A stretch of 64,000 nucleotides of DNA from Isoetes taiwanensis. Taxonomy: Eukaryota; Streptophyta; Lycopodiopsida; Isoetales; Isoetaceae. A model generated the notes under the pieces. It was not told the DNA's origin. It ran no database searches and saw nothing but the letters and a program-made list of their open reading frames with translations. The translations under genes were made by a program, and so were the position numbers. Below are positions 1-11,001 of the stretch, piece by piece. Each line of letters begins with the position of its first letter. Position 1 is the stretch's first letter. The stretch lies in assembly GCA_021234155.1 (NCBI GenBank), contig JAJEKV010000058.1, forward strand, positions 2,161,060 through 2,225,059, given 5' to 3'.

Positions 1-1479
1 AATGAGGACATTTAGAGAAGCGCCTCAAGCATCATCAAAACAATATTCAGAATACTATGGGAGCAGTTCACAGTAATGGCATGCAATTCAGTGGCCCTAA
101 GATGCTAAGAAAATAATAATAACTTAAATTAAAATAAGAAAAGAAATCATGTCATCCGGGGGCTCACCATTTTACCCCAATCTGAAGCGAACATCCATGG
201 TTCTCAAAACGTAGATTAGAGTTAGAGTCCACCAAAGAAGCACAAAAATGTAACAATAGCCCAGCAGCACATATCTTGCTCGCACCTATTGTCGAATACT
301 TTGTTTGATCCCTTGAAATTATCACATTTATAATACAGATCTATAAGAGTAGGCTGTATTGAAATATAAGATTTCATTCCATTAAATATCAGATTTCATT
401 CCATTGGATCAAGGCAATGAGCCAAGAAGATGACGACTAGGCTTTACATAATTGACATAACTAACTGAGACTGCTGCTTTTTTTGTATGGTATGAGGAGA
501 ATGGGAAGAGGCTACTCAATTCGGCATTTATCATGTTATAGATCAGAAGTATTGTTTTTGTATAGTGCTGGAAGGCACAGGTTGGTACTGCATTTTGAAC
601 ATTACATAAACTGCAGCAATAACCATTGTCAGAGCACTGAAAAAAGTCCTGAGCGGCATTTGATTATCCAACTTAATGGTTACAAGAATAATCTGGCATC
701 CCTTTCAACACCTTCATGAGTAATTGAAATGAGGATACACTTACAGACAGTCATATGCCTCCCTCTCCAGTATTCTTATCAACTGTAGCTTAGGATGCAT
801 TTTTTCTTTTCTGTTCAATCTTATGCAGCTGAAAATTTTAAATTAACGTATCTTTCATTTTGTTGAGAAAATGCCTAAGACCTCAAGGTTAACAGAAATA
901 GCCAATTTCATATAAAGCTTGTAAGACCTGGTAAGCAATTGTCAAGCAAATAATATCGTTGTCAGTTTTCAAATAATGTTGTTAATTTTTATGCCTATCC
1001 AGTGGCACAAAAGATGGCAACTAGATTCCTAAGTTCTGAACACTTAAAAGAGCACAGGAGTTATGATCGTGCAGCTCAATTACCGGCGAAGTTGTTAACC
1101 TTTGGACCTCAGTTGGAGACTCTAGGCGGTACAGACTAGGATGTATGCAATACAAAAAATTGTAAGGAAGTCTCAAAACAAGGCCTACAGGATGCTCTCT
1201 TCTTTCCTTCTGATCCAACTTCAACAGCTCGGAGGGCTGCCCTACACGGAGAGTAAGTAGTATGGTGCTTTCTCTTGTCTGCAGGGTTGCTTACTGCCTT
1301 AACCTTGGTATCCCAGGTTGAAGTCAACCGAAGTTTCAACTGTGCTTGAAAACAAACGAAACCAAAACCAAACAAATTTTGGGTAACATTTTGTTAGAAG
1401 TCTTAATAGAAGGTTGTCATAACTTAGTTATAGTATTGTTTAAAAGTTGTTGCAATAAATTATTTAAATTGTGGTAAAA
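1..1479. other. A+T-rich non-genic stretch
   Basis: I see no coding signal. The sequence is A+T-rich with short unrelated open frames only. It may be the interior of the CACTA-like element whose right end is at 1651, because no matching left end (CACTACAAGAGG) was found between position 1 and 1640. Confidence 0.4.
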
Positions 1480-1651
1480 AGTTGACACAAGGAGGTCATT
1501 GCTTTGAGGAAATACTTGATGCTATGCACTAGACACAATCTTGACACAACATAAGCACTTTGTGTCAAGCTAGTAGCATCCGACACAAAATTGTCACTAT
1601 ACCCATGGCTTGTCACAAGGGTTGACACTATACCCCCATCCTCTTGTAGTG
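1480..1651. mobile_element. Right end of a CACTA (En/Spm)-like DNA transposon
   Basis: The segment ends in CTCTTGTAGTG (1641-1651), the reverse complement of CACTACAAGAG, which is the usual terminal sequence of plant CACTA elements. The 170 bases inside it carry many short copies, in both orientations, of TTGACAC/GTGTCAA and TGTCAC/GTGACA (around 1482, 1538, 1560, 1580, 1588, 1609 and 1620). Dense short subterminal repeats of this kind are typical of CACTA ends, where they bind the element's own protein. The left end is not visible, so the element probably starts outside the window or is truncated. The gene fragment begins at once on its right side. Confidence 0.6.
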
Positions 1652-1994
1652 GCCGTTCGCCAAGAATTATTTTGGGCCTGATACAAAGCCATTGACTGCT
1701 CCAAATGGAGATGTGGGCATTGACGGAATGAGCATAAACATTGCTACCATGGTTGCTGGTGCTGCGACAAATCCGTTTACTGATGGCTATTATCAAGGAG
1801 ATGCTAAAGTGCCATTACAAGCCGCTACAGGTTGCACAGGTATATTTGGAAAGGGTGCTTACTGTGGATATCCTGGAGAGCTGATGATGGATCAAAAGAG
1901 CGGAGCTAGTTTCAATGCTTATGGCGCTGGAAGCAGAGCATTCCCGTTGCCTGCCTTGTGGGATCCGTCTACCAGCAACTGTGCTTATCCATAG
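1650..1994 (+). pseudogene. EXORDIUM/PHI-1-like protein, C-terminal fragment
   Basis: An open frame of about 114 codons reads from a Trp codon at 1650 to a stop at 1992-1994. It matches the C-terminal part of the EXORDIUM (phosphate-induced 1) family, which are secreted, cell-wall-associated proteins linked to brassinosteroid-promoted growth. Recognisable landmarks are WPFAKNYFGPDTKPL at the start, then GVDGM-like GIDGMSINIATMVAG, TNPFTDGYYQG, GIFGKGAYCGYPGELMMD, SGASFNAYG and a closing LPALWDPSTSNC. The family is normally about 300 residues, so the signal peptide and roughly the first two thirds are missing. The codon before the Trp is a stop (TAG) contributed by the CACTA-like end, so the fragment cannot be read through from upstream. 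It could only be functional if the transposon were removed or spliced as an intron. Confidence 0.75.
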
Positions 1995-2510
1995 CCATTT
2001 GTATGAGACAATGTACATAGCATAGAATGTAGATACAGCGGATCCTATGCAGTGAAGAGTGTACATATAGCAATTTTTTACAAGCCTCCTCTTACTTCTT
2101 GAATATCAGTTATTTGTTCTAAGTAATTCCATTTTTTTTTACCATTGTTTTTTTGTATTGATTCCATTTGGTCAAGACAACTAGGAGAAAGAGCAATATC
2201 AAAGTGAAGAAGCAAATTTTCATAATAGTTGTTGCTTAATGACACCATTGGAGTTCAGTCCAAACCTTTATGTATAGGGGGATGCGCACCGGTTGCACTT
2301 TCCGATGTAGCCGGTGACCCGCTCCTAGACCATTCCAACATAAATTTCTTGTAGTTATTTATAAGACAGCCATATTTTAAATTTTAAGCCAACCGTGGAA
2401 AAAGGGCCTCAAAACTAAAACCCTAAGTAATCTACCTAAACTATTTTCTTGAAGTCTGCTAAAGATGCCCATATTTGCAATGGCAACCCATAGGATTAGT
2501 GCGGCCCAAA
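1995..2510. other. Spacer between EXORDIUM fragment and kinase gene
   Basis: No gene is seen. It holds T-rich runs (2130-2155) and presumably the 3' untranslated region of the EXORDIUM fragment and the 5' leader of the kinase gene. An in-frame TTG-led extension reads into the kinase from 2475, but it has no ATG before 2511. Confidence 0.5.
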
Positions 2511-3693
2511 ATGCGACTGGTAGGTTTGACCGGAGGTATCGCCTCCGGCAAGAGCACAGTCTCTAAGGAGCTTCAGGACCAGGGCCTGCCTATTATTGAT
2601 GCAGATAAAATAGCCCATGTGAGTACCTGCCAATCTAGATTAGCTCACGTTAGAGCAGATCTGCTGATATTTTCTGAATTTATAGGCCGCATTGGCAAAG
2701 GATACATGGGGATGGAAGAGAGTGTTGTCAATTTTTGGTCCTGAGATCCTTCGTGATGATGGGGAAGTAAATCGTTCTAGGCTTGGCGAGATTGTTTTCT
2801 CTGATTCTGAAAAAACTACAAAAATTGAATTCGTAAGTTCTTCTTTCATTGTCGTGAAGGCTTTGCCACAGTAGAAAATGTAATTGGTCTACGGGGACGT
2901 GATCTTTTCCTCTGCGCAGAAAAAAAGTGTCGATTTAAAAAAGGATAATTGGAGACTGGTAGATTTACAATAGGATACACTTTTCCAATTTCATCACTCT
3001 TATTGGCTTCCGATGTTGTTTTAACATGGACCAGCATTTCAAAGTTACCAGGGTGGCACCTAGAACCCTTTGAGCCCAACTTGAATTGCTTGCCATCTTC
3101 AAGACAATCTCTGAACTGACACACCTGAGTTTCTAACTTAAAAAGGTTTTCATATTAGTTAAACTATGTGCCTTGGAACATATATTGATTATAATTCATA
3201 CTTAACATGTTGGAATTGTGTCATTTAACATGCGAATTGTGTCATTGAATGGTTTTTTACTTCTCTTTGCAGCGCCCTTTCTTTGCCAATACGTTTTGGC
3301 ATGTTTCTGGAAGTTTTCAAGCACTGGATTGCAGGAACAAGGGTAGTCATCCTTGATGTGCCACTCCTATTTGAACACAAACTTAACAGGTTCACAAATC
3401 CAGTGATTGTTGTTTGGGTTGATGAAGAAACTCAAGAGGCACGATTGATTGCGAGAAATGGTTTTTCAAGGGAAGAGGCACAGAATAGGATAAAAGCACA
3501 ACTTCCACTGGAATGGAAACGACAGCATGCCGACATTGTTTTAGATAATTCAGGAACGCTGGAGGAAACAAAAGAAAAAGTTATTGAAGTGAAGAATAAA
3601 TTAGTTGCAACCCAAAGTTGGAAAGAGCTGCTTCTTTCAAGAGGAGGATTTGCAGCTATTGCAATTGTTGGATTACTTCTGTGGATGTCTTGA
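2511..3693 (+). CDS. Dephospho-CoA kinase, plant type, at least three exons
   Basis: It catalyses the last step of coenzyme A synthesis: ATP-dependent phosphorylation of dephospho-CoA on the ribose 3'-hydroxyl. Exon 1 is 2511-2618 (36 codons), ending at a GTGAGT donor. It carries the Walker A loop GLTGGIASGKST near residues 5-16 and the DADKIA motif. Exon 2 is 2686-2832 (49 codons: WGWKRV, FGPEIL, GEVNRSRLGEIVF), closed by GTAAGT. The last exon runs from about 3273 to the stop at 3691-3693 and carries PLLFE, VVWV, QNRIKAQLPLEWKR and DIVLDNSG. It ends in a hydrophobic tail (AAIAIVGLLLW), as in plant homologues, which suggests a membrane anchor. Between exon 2 and the last exon the reading phase does not match, and the conserved Leu-Asn..Leu..Pro segment is missing. 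Either a very small exon was missed between 2833 and 3270, or the gene carries a frameshift. I chose the start because the Met directly precedes the usual R.VGLTGG opening. Confidence 0.85.
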
Positions 3694-5105
3694 CTTTATT
3701 TTATCTTTGTTGCTCTGAAGTTACAACAAATGCTAAATTTCTGTGCTATAGAATAATATATTGATTGAATACTATCGTTGACCTTGTATAATTTTGTTGT
3801 AACCTTATCCATGGCTAGCAGCAGTATCTTGTTGTTGACCCCAGAGTATTGACTAAATGCAGTAAAAATATCAATAGAAGTCAGGTTCAACACCACTTCT
3901 CTTTAAGGAATGGTCATCCATTTGGACATCTCCAAGCTGTGTGATAATTCCATCCCATGATACAACAGTTTGGTAATTCTTCGAAGATTCTGTTGGCCTC
4001 CTTCCATTCTCCACAGTTAGCATACAGATCAACAAGGGCATTTCCTAATCTGCTTATTAATGCGAATGCCATGTCTAAGAACCTCAGAAATGTTACACTA
4101 TCTGGACGAATGTCTCGGTTTGAATGGTTTGAATATGGTGACTATATCCATTAACCACTGTATTTCAAGTAGGATCACGATTTGGCAAACTATCAAGCAC
4201 CATACATGTCTACTCACCCACAAAATAATATCATATTGTAGCACATTTGCAGCCTGCATGCATCTCGAAAGTTCTATCTCCCCTATGCTACTAGTTGCCC
4301 GGAGTTTTTATAATCAAGTCCAGCCTTTAAAATCTGCTCATAAATGCTCATGCAATGCTCTAAAATACCAATGATGCTACATGTGTTTATGATACTTAGG
4401 ACATGTAAACACAGATGGCCTTGATTCCCACCTCTTGTAATTCTGGATTTATTCATGCTACGCGAGAAAATGTGCGGGGTTTATGAGATCAGGTATTGTT
4501 CATGCAGTATTGGAAGATAAGATTGTCGGTGTTGATTATTTTAACAATATCAAGATTTCAAGATGCTTTGCGTGACAAAATATATTTTTTTGTATTATAT
4601 AGTCATATAAGTAGCAGCTCAAAGAAAAATTATGCTCACTTATTTGTTTCACAGCGATACAGATATGAACTGCCTGACATTAATCTTGACGAGCATTAAA
4701 TTTGAGATTTAGACCAGGTCAGACCATTTGTGGTCTATGCAGTCTACAAGATCTTTTATTTGATAGTAACAACCACAAGTTATACTTGTGACTTCACATG
4801 TAAAGCAGCTAGAGACGAGTTTTTTGTTTGCTTCAAGTGTCCCATGTCATGACCACATTGGCTTAAAAAGTCACGCTTCAATTTGTGAGCCATGGGACAT
4901 GTCAATCTGGATCAGTTTTGGCATAACTAATACTGTAATATGTTTCTCTCAGCTGTCTCTCACAAGGATCTATTTGTTGTCGGGTATATCTAGGTATTTT
5001 ATAACTTTCATGATTTTATAAAAATATAAATAAAATGAATGGGTACCCTCTCTTATGGCTGGGCAGTGGTCCGGCCGTTTTGAAGGGGCCTAAATGTTTT
5101 TATAT
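3694..5105. other. Non-genic spacer
   Basis: No supported gene. Short open frames are scattered and have no recognisable composition or motif. The first part holds the presumed 3' untranslated region of the kinase gene. Confidence 0.5.
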
Positions 5106-5152
5106 ACAAGAAATTTATCACGGTGGCCAAGGCCGCCGCGAACATTTCTCTT
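5106..5152. repeat. 47-bp GC-rich hairpin repeat, copy 1
   Basis: The core is a near-perfect inverted repeat, GGTGGCC-AA-GGCCGCC, extended by an outer pair AAGAAAT / ATTTCTcTT, so the whole unit can fold on itself. The same 47 bp recurs at 59691-59737 with only two differences. Both are transitions at CpG sites (CG to CA and CG to TG here), the change expected from deamination of methylated cytosine. It begins with TACAAGAAA, which resembles the CACTA terminus CACTACAAGAAA, so it may be an eroded transposon end. Confidence 0.7.
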
Positions 5153-6895
5153 CCCTGACTTACTCATGCAAGGGCGGATTTGTGTATCTTTAGAATGGTG
5201 CAAAAGATTTTTTCGAAATATAGGACTTAATAATGAAGAATTTGTGTGAGAAGATTCTTTTGTATTGACTTATCTACGTTGAAAAGTGTGGGCGTGAATT
5301 TGAGAACTAGGGGACTTAATTCATGTTGTTGCCTCGTGTTTTTTCGCCAATAGGATAGACGAGGGTTGAGAACATGGGTTTTATTTGAGCATAGTCTCCT
5401 TAAATAAGTTATCCTTGGTTGAAGATAAGATAAGATAAGATAAGAGGTGAAAAAGGGGTGAAAATCAAGCAGTCAACTATGTATTGAACCGTCTTTCTTC
5501 ACCGATTAGCAACGAAAAGAAAGAATGTTATGTCTTCTTAAATTGCAAGAGTCCCATTGTTCTAGAAATAAAATGTGCTAAGAACATGTATATGTGATAA
5601 TTCTGCATCGCGTTCGTTTTGCTTTTTTGGATGTGATATTATTGTATCACTTGAAAAGAATGGCTCATGTCATAACATGTGGACATGTTGGTCTGCAATA
5701 ACATCCTTTTGTATATTGGTTACATTAATATCGTATAAAACATTGATAAACTTTGAACATTACTTATCATTATCAGTGTCTACTCTTCAGATTTCGAAGA
5801 TACAAAGACCTTCCTTGTTCAAGGATTGATTATATTTCCAAGATACAAAGACCTCCTATGTTAGAGGATTGAATAATCAACAGTCATCGATCTCTTCATA
5901 AAAAACTTCTATATCTCTATCATCAACTTGCTGAACCTCTTTTGATGCTTAAATATGCTAGATAACCATAAACCTTAAATTACTCATAATTGTTGCTGCT
6001 CCATACTACTTCCTGTTGCATGCTGCTTTGATCGTGCTTTCAATGATGAAATTGAAATTTAACAGAATATTATTTTTCATGTGTCAGCATATCAAAAGAG
6101 ATTCAACCCAACAATTTGGGGATATAGGCATGTGTAGATCAATTTGCATTATTAAATTTGGTTTCTCAAAGAACCCTCAAAACCTATATAAAGAATAATG
6201 ATCGATAGCGGTAGATAGTTTACATTGCTCTAAGTGCACTTAGATATCCAACTTAGAAATACAACAAGGAAGGCATATCGTGAAGGAACCTTGTCATTTC
6301 ACCGCCAGCCTTTCTCCTCGACCTCGTGCATAACTTGAGACAACAACAATAACTGGCCGAGACAAAGAAGTCCAAAGGCCCCTTGTGCAAGTATGGTTGA
6401 GGTACTAACAGTGTATTATCGCCGTGAGCCGCAAATGCCGGAGAAGTTTCCTTGCAACCTAGCTCGAAAGTTTCTTGCGAGACTCGCATAGTCCTTGAAA
6501 AGATTTCTTCATCCCGCATATGCCTCCTCCTTGGTTGTCTAAAGAGGTTGTTGCGCCTTTTACAGTGCTTTTATGCGTGTATGTGACCGCAAGATTTGAG
6601 GCTTTTTGGGTATGTAACCACAAGATTTGGGGACTTCCTTTGAAAATGGCTAGGAAGATGCGTGCCAAATTCGATTTGAATGACCCGCATAATTTTAATT
6701 AGCGCTTCAAACGGCGGTGAGCATGTTTAATATCGCGACTAGGCAACCGGGCCGAAGGTTAGATACATCTATGGATTTCACAAATATTATCAGAAACTTG
6801 TCTATATCGTAATCCATCGCCCATTTGCGTGGCTTCAAACACCCATACTACAAATATTGAACTACAAATATTGAAGAACAAAGATAAAAAGCTTA
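5153..6895. other. Non-genic spacer with a short GATAA repeat
   Basis: A run of about five AAGATA/GATAA units lies at 5412-5442. The rest is A+T-rich with no recognisable gene. A G+C-richer patch at 6250-6690 has open frames on the minus strand but no motif that I can name. Confidence 0.4.
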
Positions 6896-7242
6896 TCAGA
6901 ACATGACCAGCAGACAAATCATGGCCAGAACACCAAGCATATTGCCATACACGAATATACAGAATAGCCCAATCTTGGAGCAAGCAGAGCGGAAGGAACT
7001 CTGGGCTTTTATATCTGCATGCTTCATGAATGTGTGGCGAGTCGCTTTCCAAAACAGCAAAATTGCGACAACAACAGAGACCGTGCAGAGCCAAAGAAAT
7101 AGCAAATAACATGCATTTGACAAACTTTAGAAGTCGAACCCGTGCCGCCATAGCCGCATCCGAAATTGCCGCCATAGCCATAGCCAAACGGAGCTGTCTT
7201 GAATCCATCGGCAAAGCTGTCCTCAAACCCTATTTTCGTCAT
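6896..7242 (-). pseudogene. Possible small Gly/Tyr-rich membrane protein with a frameshift
   Basis: On the minus strand a frame begins at 7242 (MTKIGFEDSFADGFKT) and runs into a Gly/Tyr-rich stretch (FGYGYGGNFGCGYGGTG). A second frame, offset by one base and starting near 7123, continues with two hydrophobic segments: YLLFLWLCTVSVVVAILLFW, and after a polar linker IGLFCIFVYGNMLGVLAMIC. It stops at 6896. Joining the frames near 7125 would give a protein of roughly 115 residues with a Gly-rich N-terminus and two membrane spans. I do not recognise the family. The frame change could be a real disabling mutation, a sequencing error or a small intron. The hydrophobic pattern is the only support, so this is a weak call. 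Confidence 0.3.
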
Positions 7243-8843
7243 TTTTTACTTACCCCCCTCCCCCCGAAAATACTAAAGCATCTTGCCCATGAGAGTTATA
7301 TATGTTATTATTATTATATATATAACACACAACATAACATACGTACGATAAAAATCTTAGTTCAATCATTGCAAAGAACATGTATGCACCACAACATATA
7401 CCATTTGTGTGCTTTCATGGGTTGCATCCTCTCACGCGTCCCATCCGATTCCGAGCCAAATGGTTGACACCTTCAGAATATTTGTTGGTCACTCATTCTC
7501 CTAATCTTGCTAAGAAATGGTCTTTTTATAGTATTATTTTTATTAAAGTTCTTATTCAGAATTTTAACTGTGACGACTCTAATTTTTCTGACATTGGTGA
7601 TGATTCCGGATCTCTCTATGCCAATAAAACTCAGAAGCTTATGACAAAGCTTTTGTATTACTCCTTTGAATTCTGGGAGGTGAATGGGGTTAGTGGCTAT
7701 AAGGTCAAGATTGCATACATGTACCACAACATGGATCGACAATTACGTTACATGGAATCTTGACCCTTCACAAATTTTAAATTTCTTTATATGGAATGGA
7801 TTTCAAAGTCCACAAGGACTACCAAGCGCGCGCTATAGGACAATAGAGAACACGGGCATTAAGCCCACAACAAAACTAGAGGACAAGGTCCTGGTATAGT
7901 AAAACAAAACAAAACAAAACAAAAAAATAGAACCAAATAAACGAATGAAGATGAAGGCAAGGCTACATATAACCATTCCAAAGGTGAGAAGGCCGATGAT
8001 CCTGAATTATAGCCATGCTTCATTTGTAAACTGCCCATTTTTTTATGTCAACTTCTCTCATCTTGCTTAGCTCTTCCCCTCTTTAGAGATTTGAAAAGGT
8101 GTGAGGTCTTCCTGTATTCAAAATAATGACCTTTAGGTGTTGAAAAGGTGTGAGGTCTTCCCTATATTCAAAAATAATGACCTTTATGTGACTAACACAT
8201 CGTAAAACACATAGCCAAGAAAGTGTGTTTTTAAAGTCCGTTAAACGCTAGAGTTGTCTACGGGACCATTATTGGTCCATCATACCCATTCTCACTTAAT
8301 CCTCTACATTAGAAGTCATTTCAGTTTTGTTGTTACAATTTAGAAAAACAGGCTGATGTCTTGGGATGTTTTGCAAAATATCATGCTGCACTTCCATTGG
8401 CAACTCTTCTAGAACAGGCTTATCAATTTGGGTCAAGGAAAGAAGAACTTGTCCAGTGTCAGAGCAGATAGATGGACTGCATTCATGTCATACTTTTTAA
8501 AGTTGCCAAATGTGCATTCTACTATTTTTAACTAAAAAGAAACATTGCTCAGGCTTTTGCACATTGCAAATTGTCATTACACAGAACCTTGTACTCCATT
8601 TTATGAAATCAAAGAAGTCCCTGATCGAACCAAAATCTAAAACTGAGCAATTCCAATACACAAAAAAAACTCATATGTATTATAATATTACACTTTCGCA
8701 TTACATATATATTATATATGATCTTATCACATGACCATCGTGCTATCACATTACGTAGATAAAAAGCAAAACGCCCTAACTATTCAATCTCCACAACTAC
8801 GTTATCATCAAGAGCTTCCAAGCACTTTAGACACTTCTTGCAC
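7243..8843. other. Non-genic spacer with a 49-bp direct repeat
   Basis: No gene is supported. An open frame on the plus strand at 7380-7763 has no recognisable domain. Short (AT)n and AAAAC runs occur at 7300-7325 and 7901-7925. The tandem repeat at 8091-8190 is listed separately. Confidence 0.4.
8091..8190. repeat. Two tandem copies of a 49-bp unit
   Basis: The unit starts TTGAAAAGGTGTGAGGTCTT at 8091 and again at 8140. The copies differ by a few substitutions and single-base length changes. No function is evident. Confidence 0.75.
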
Positions 8844-9114
8844 CTACCCAAATTCATCAGTGTCCTCCCCAAGAACAATGCACAAACAGTAGCTACACAT
8901 AATCACAACTATGATCTCACAATTTTCATATCCAGCTTCTACAATCTCATCATCACCAACTTGAGGATCTGCAACTATTGTCAAAGGCAAATTGATAGCA
9001 GGATCTATAGAACTCTCAATCTTAGAACCACCTTCAGATTCAAAACCAAATATCACATCATCATCATATTCAGCATCTTCTAAATCTTCAGATACCATCC
9101 AACAATCAACAATT
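8844..9114 (-). pseudogene. 3' half of a host open frame split by element B
   Basis: On the minus strand an open frame enters from the transposon boundary (9114) and ends at a TAG at 8844-8846. It encodes an acidic stretch (SEDLEDAEYDDD, then DPAINLPLTIVADPQVGDDE) and a Cys-containing hydrophobic tail. Bases 9111-9114 (AATT) are one copy of the target duplication. Counting one AATT only, the 5' part at 21210-21335 joins to this part in frame: 122 + 4 + 267 = 393 nucleotides, 131 codons including the stop. That in-frame join is the main reason to think both halves were one coding sequence. I do not recognise the protein. Confidence 0.55.
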
Positions 9115-9146
9115 AACCATCATTCAATTAAATTGGGATTATGTCT
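9115..9146 (+). repeat. Left terminal inverted repeat of element B
   Basis: Starts AACCATCATTCAATTAAATT and continues through GGGATTATGTCT. It is the exact reverse complement of 21178-21209 (32 of 32). The preceding AATT (9111-9114) is the target-site duplication. Because AATT is itself a palindrome, the border could be argued by up to 4 bp, but alignment with the TIR of element A supports the position given. Confidence 0.92.
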
Positions 9147-10680
9147 ATTCCAAAATCGCGCCGTATAAGCTATTTATTGACCATTATATTGAATTAACCA
9201 CACTTTTGCACTGAGTTCATTTTCGGGCTAGGAAGATGCATTTTATGTTGAAATGCAAGGGCATCCAAATATTCGGTCCAAATGACCCATATTATGAAAG
9301 AATGTTGGCAATATAAAAAGTAGGAAATTGCTTATTAATTCGTACAATCACCGAATACAACAACGAAATCTAAACATTGAAATTGTAGTGTTTTACGAAT
9401 AAATAACGCCAGCAAGTTGCTACGTAACGTAGATTTTCAAGGGTCAAATCGCGGGGCGCCGATTTTATTCCCATAAATAACGTATTATAGTGGAACATAA
9501 ACTTTAAAAACTAATCCGAATCATCGCCGACAAAGGCCGCAGCGGTGTCGAGATCCTTTCGATCATGAACAAACCATGCTCGATTCCATATAAGATGGAT
9601 TACAACATCAAAGGGATCGATAGAAGCGACGGATTCATAGCAACGACATCAAGCCAGTCCCCGGTTCTATTTCTAGCTCAAGCGGCACCGCAGAGGTCTC
9701 AAGCGTGGGTTCATCCGGGCGTAATAGAATGTGCCATAATAACAAGCGTATATGAAGCCGGGCCGATGGTTTGCCAATTTCATGCATACGTATTTATAGA
9801 CACCTAAATTATTGACTCGTGATATACATACAAATTATTGCAAGTATAGCAAACCATACACGTAATATAAAAGAACAATACGCATACGTAACCAATAATG
9901 CCGATATAAGAACACAATATATATTCAAAGAGTTTGGTGTAAAGTATATTTCATATTCAAAACTTTTGAAAGTGTATTTCCCGTATACATATATATATAT
10001 ATATATCAAAAAGTTCCCTTTCTAGAACGATCTTCTAGGTCCCTCGCAATTTCCCCGTCCGATTAAGTTAAGGGTATAGTGTTTGTATCTCTTCGACCTT
10101 TTTTTTTTCAGTAGCTATTTCGCGCAAGATGCCGACAAAAACGGCAGAAGTCATCTTTGTCAAAATCCTCGATGATAGGATGGTGGATTTAGTGATCGCG
10201 GATCGATTGAAGCAACACTTCAAGGCGCCATCATCAACTATAATGATGTCTTCCTTCTCCCCAACGCCAAGTCATCCATCATGTCGCCAAGCATTTCACA
10301 AATATTTTTTTACCAGAGGGATCCTTTTTGGGTTATTGAATGACTTACATTTGCTCGATCCCAAACAGATGCCCAATCTCTATGTAACTCAGAACTACTC
10401 TCAAAACTTCCTCAGATATTTCTATTCTCCATCGACGACCAAATTGCACAAATCTAAATAAAAAGAAAGCTTGGTCTAACATCTCCTTCAGATACGGGCC
10501 GCGATATACCCATTTCAGATATGTCTCAAATGGTTTCGGGCATACCATGATAAAGGAAATTGTGCTTTAGGTAACGCTTTTGCGAGCACTCCATTCAAAT
10601 CGAACACCGTAATTTTGGAGGAAACCGATTAGGTCTCAGAATAATAAAGCACACACTTGTGAGACAAGGAAAAGAAAATT

Positions 10681-10791
10681 GAAATCGCGCTTGGCGCCAT
10701 TTTCAATTTGTTGAATAATTGAAATCGCTACCGGGCGCCGATTTTCAATTTCGCTTTGAAGAATTGAAATCGCTACCGGGCGCCGATTTTC
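10681..10791. repeat. Tight cluster of three element-B palindromes
   Basis: Three copies lie at 10681-10704, 10721-10746 and 10766-10791, about 40-45 bp apart. The last two are almost identical (GAAATCGCTACCGGGCGCCG then ATTTTC). This is the clearest place to see the unit. Confidence 0.8.
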
Positions 10792-11001
10792 ATTTCGCTT
10801 GAATAACATACCTTTCTCGGGTTCCCTGCTCAACATCCGCAATGATGAGCTTACTCTCTACCGCCTTCGGCCCCGCCGTATGTCACCACATCACTTAGTG
10901 TTTGAACTATGGTTGATACTTCATTACTCTTTATGCTAACCTCGACTCGAAGCTTTCCGAATCCAATCGTATCATCTAGGATTTTGTCTTCTTCGCTTAT
11001 G

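Noticed and set aside
2283-2330. CACCGGTTGC / GTAGCCGGTGAC as a functional inverted repeat
   Set aside because: The arms are short and imperfect, and nothing else supports a role.
2846-3124. Minus-strand open frame in the kinase intron
   Set aside because: It lies antisense to the intron, with no domain or codon signal.
6253-6668. Minus-strand open frames as a PIF/Harbinger transposase remnant
   Set aside because: No catalytic motif, no TIR and no TTA/TAA duplication found; the resemblance was not strong enough to report.
7380-7763. Plus-strand open frame as a gene
   Set aside because: No motif, A+T-rich composition and no splice or neighbour support.
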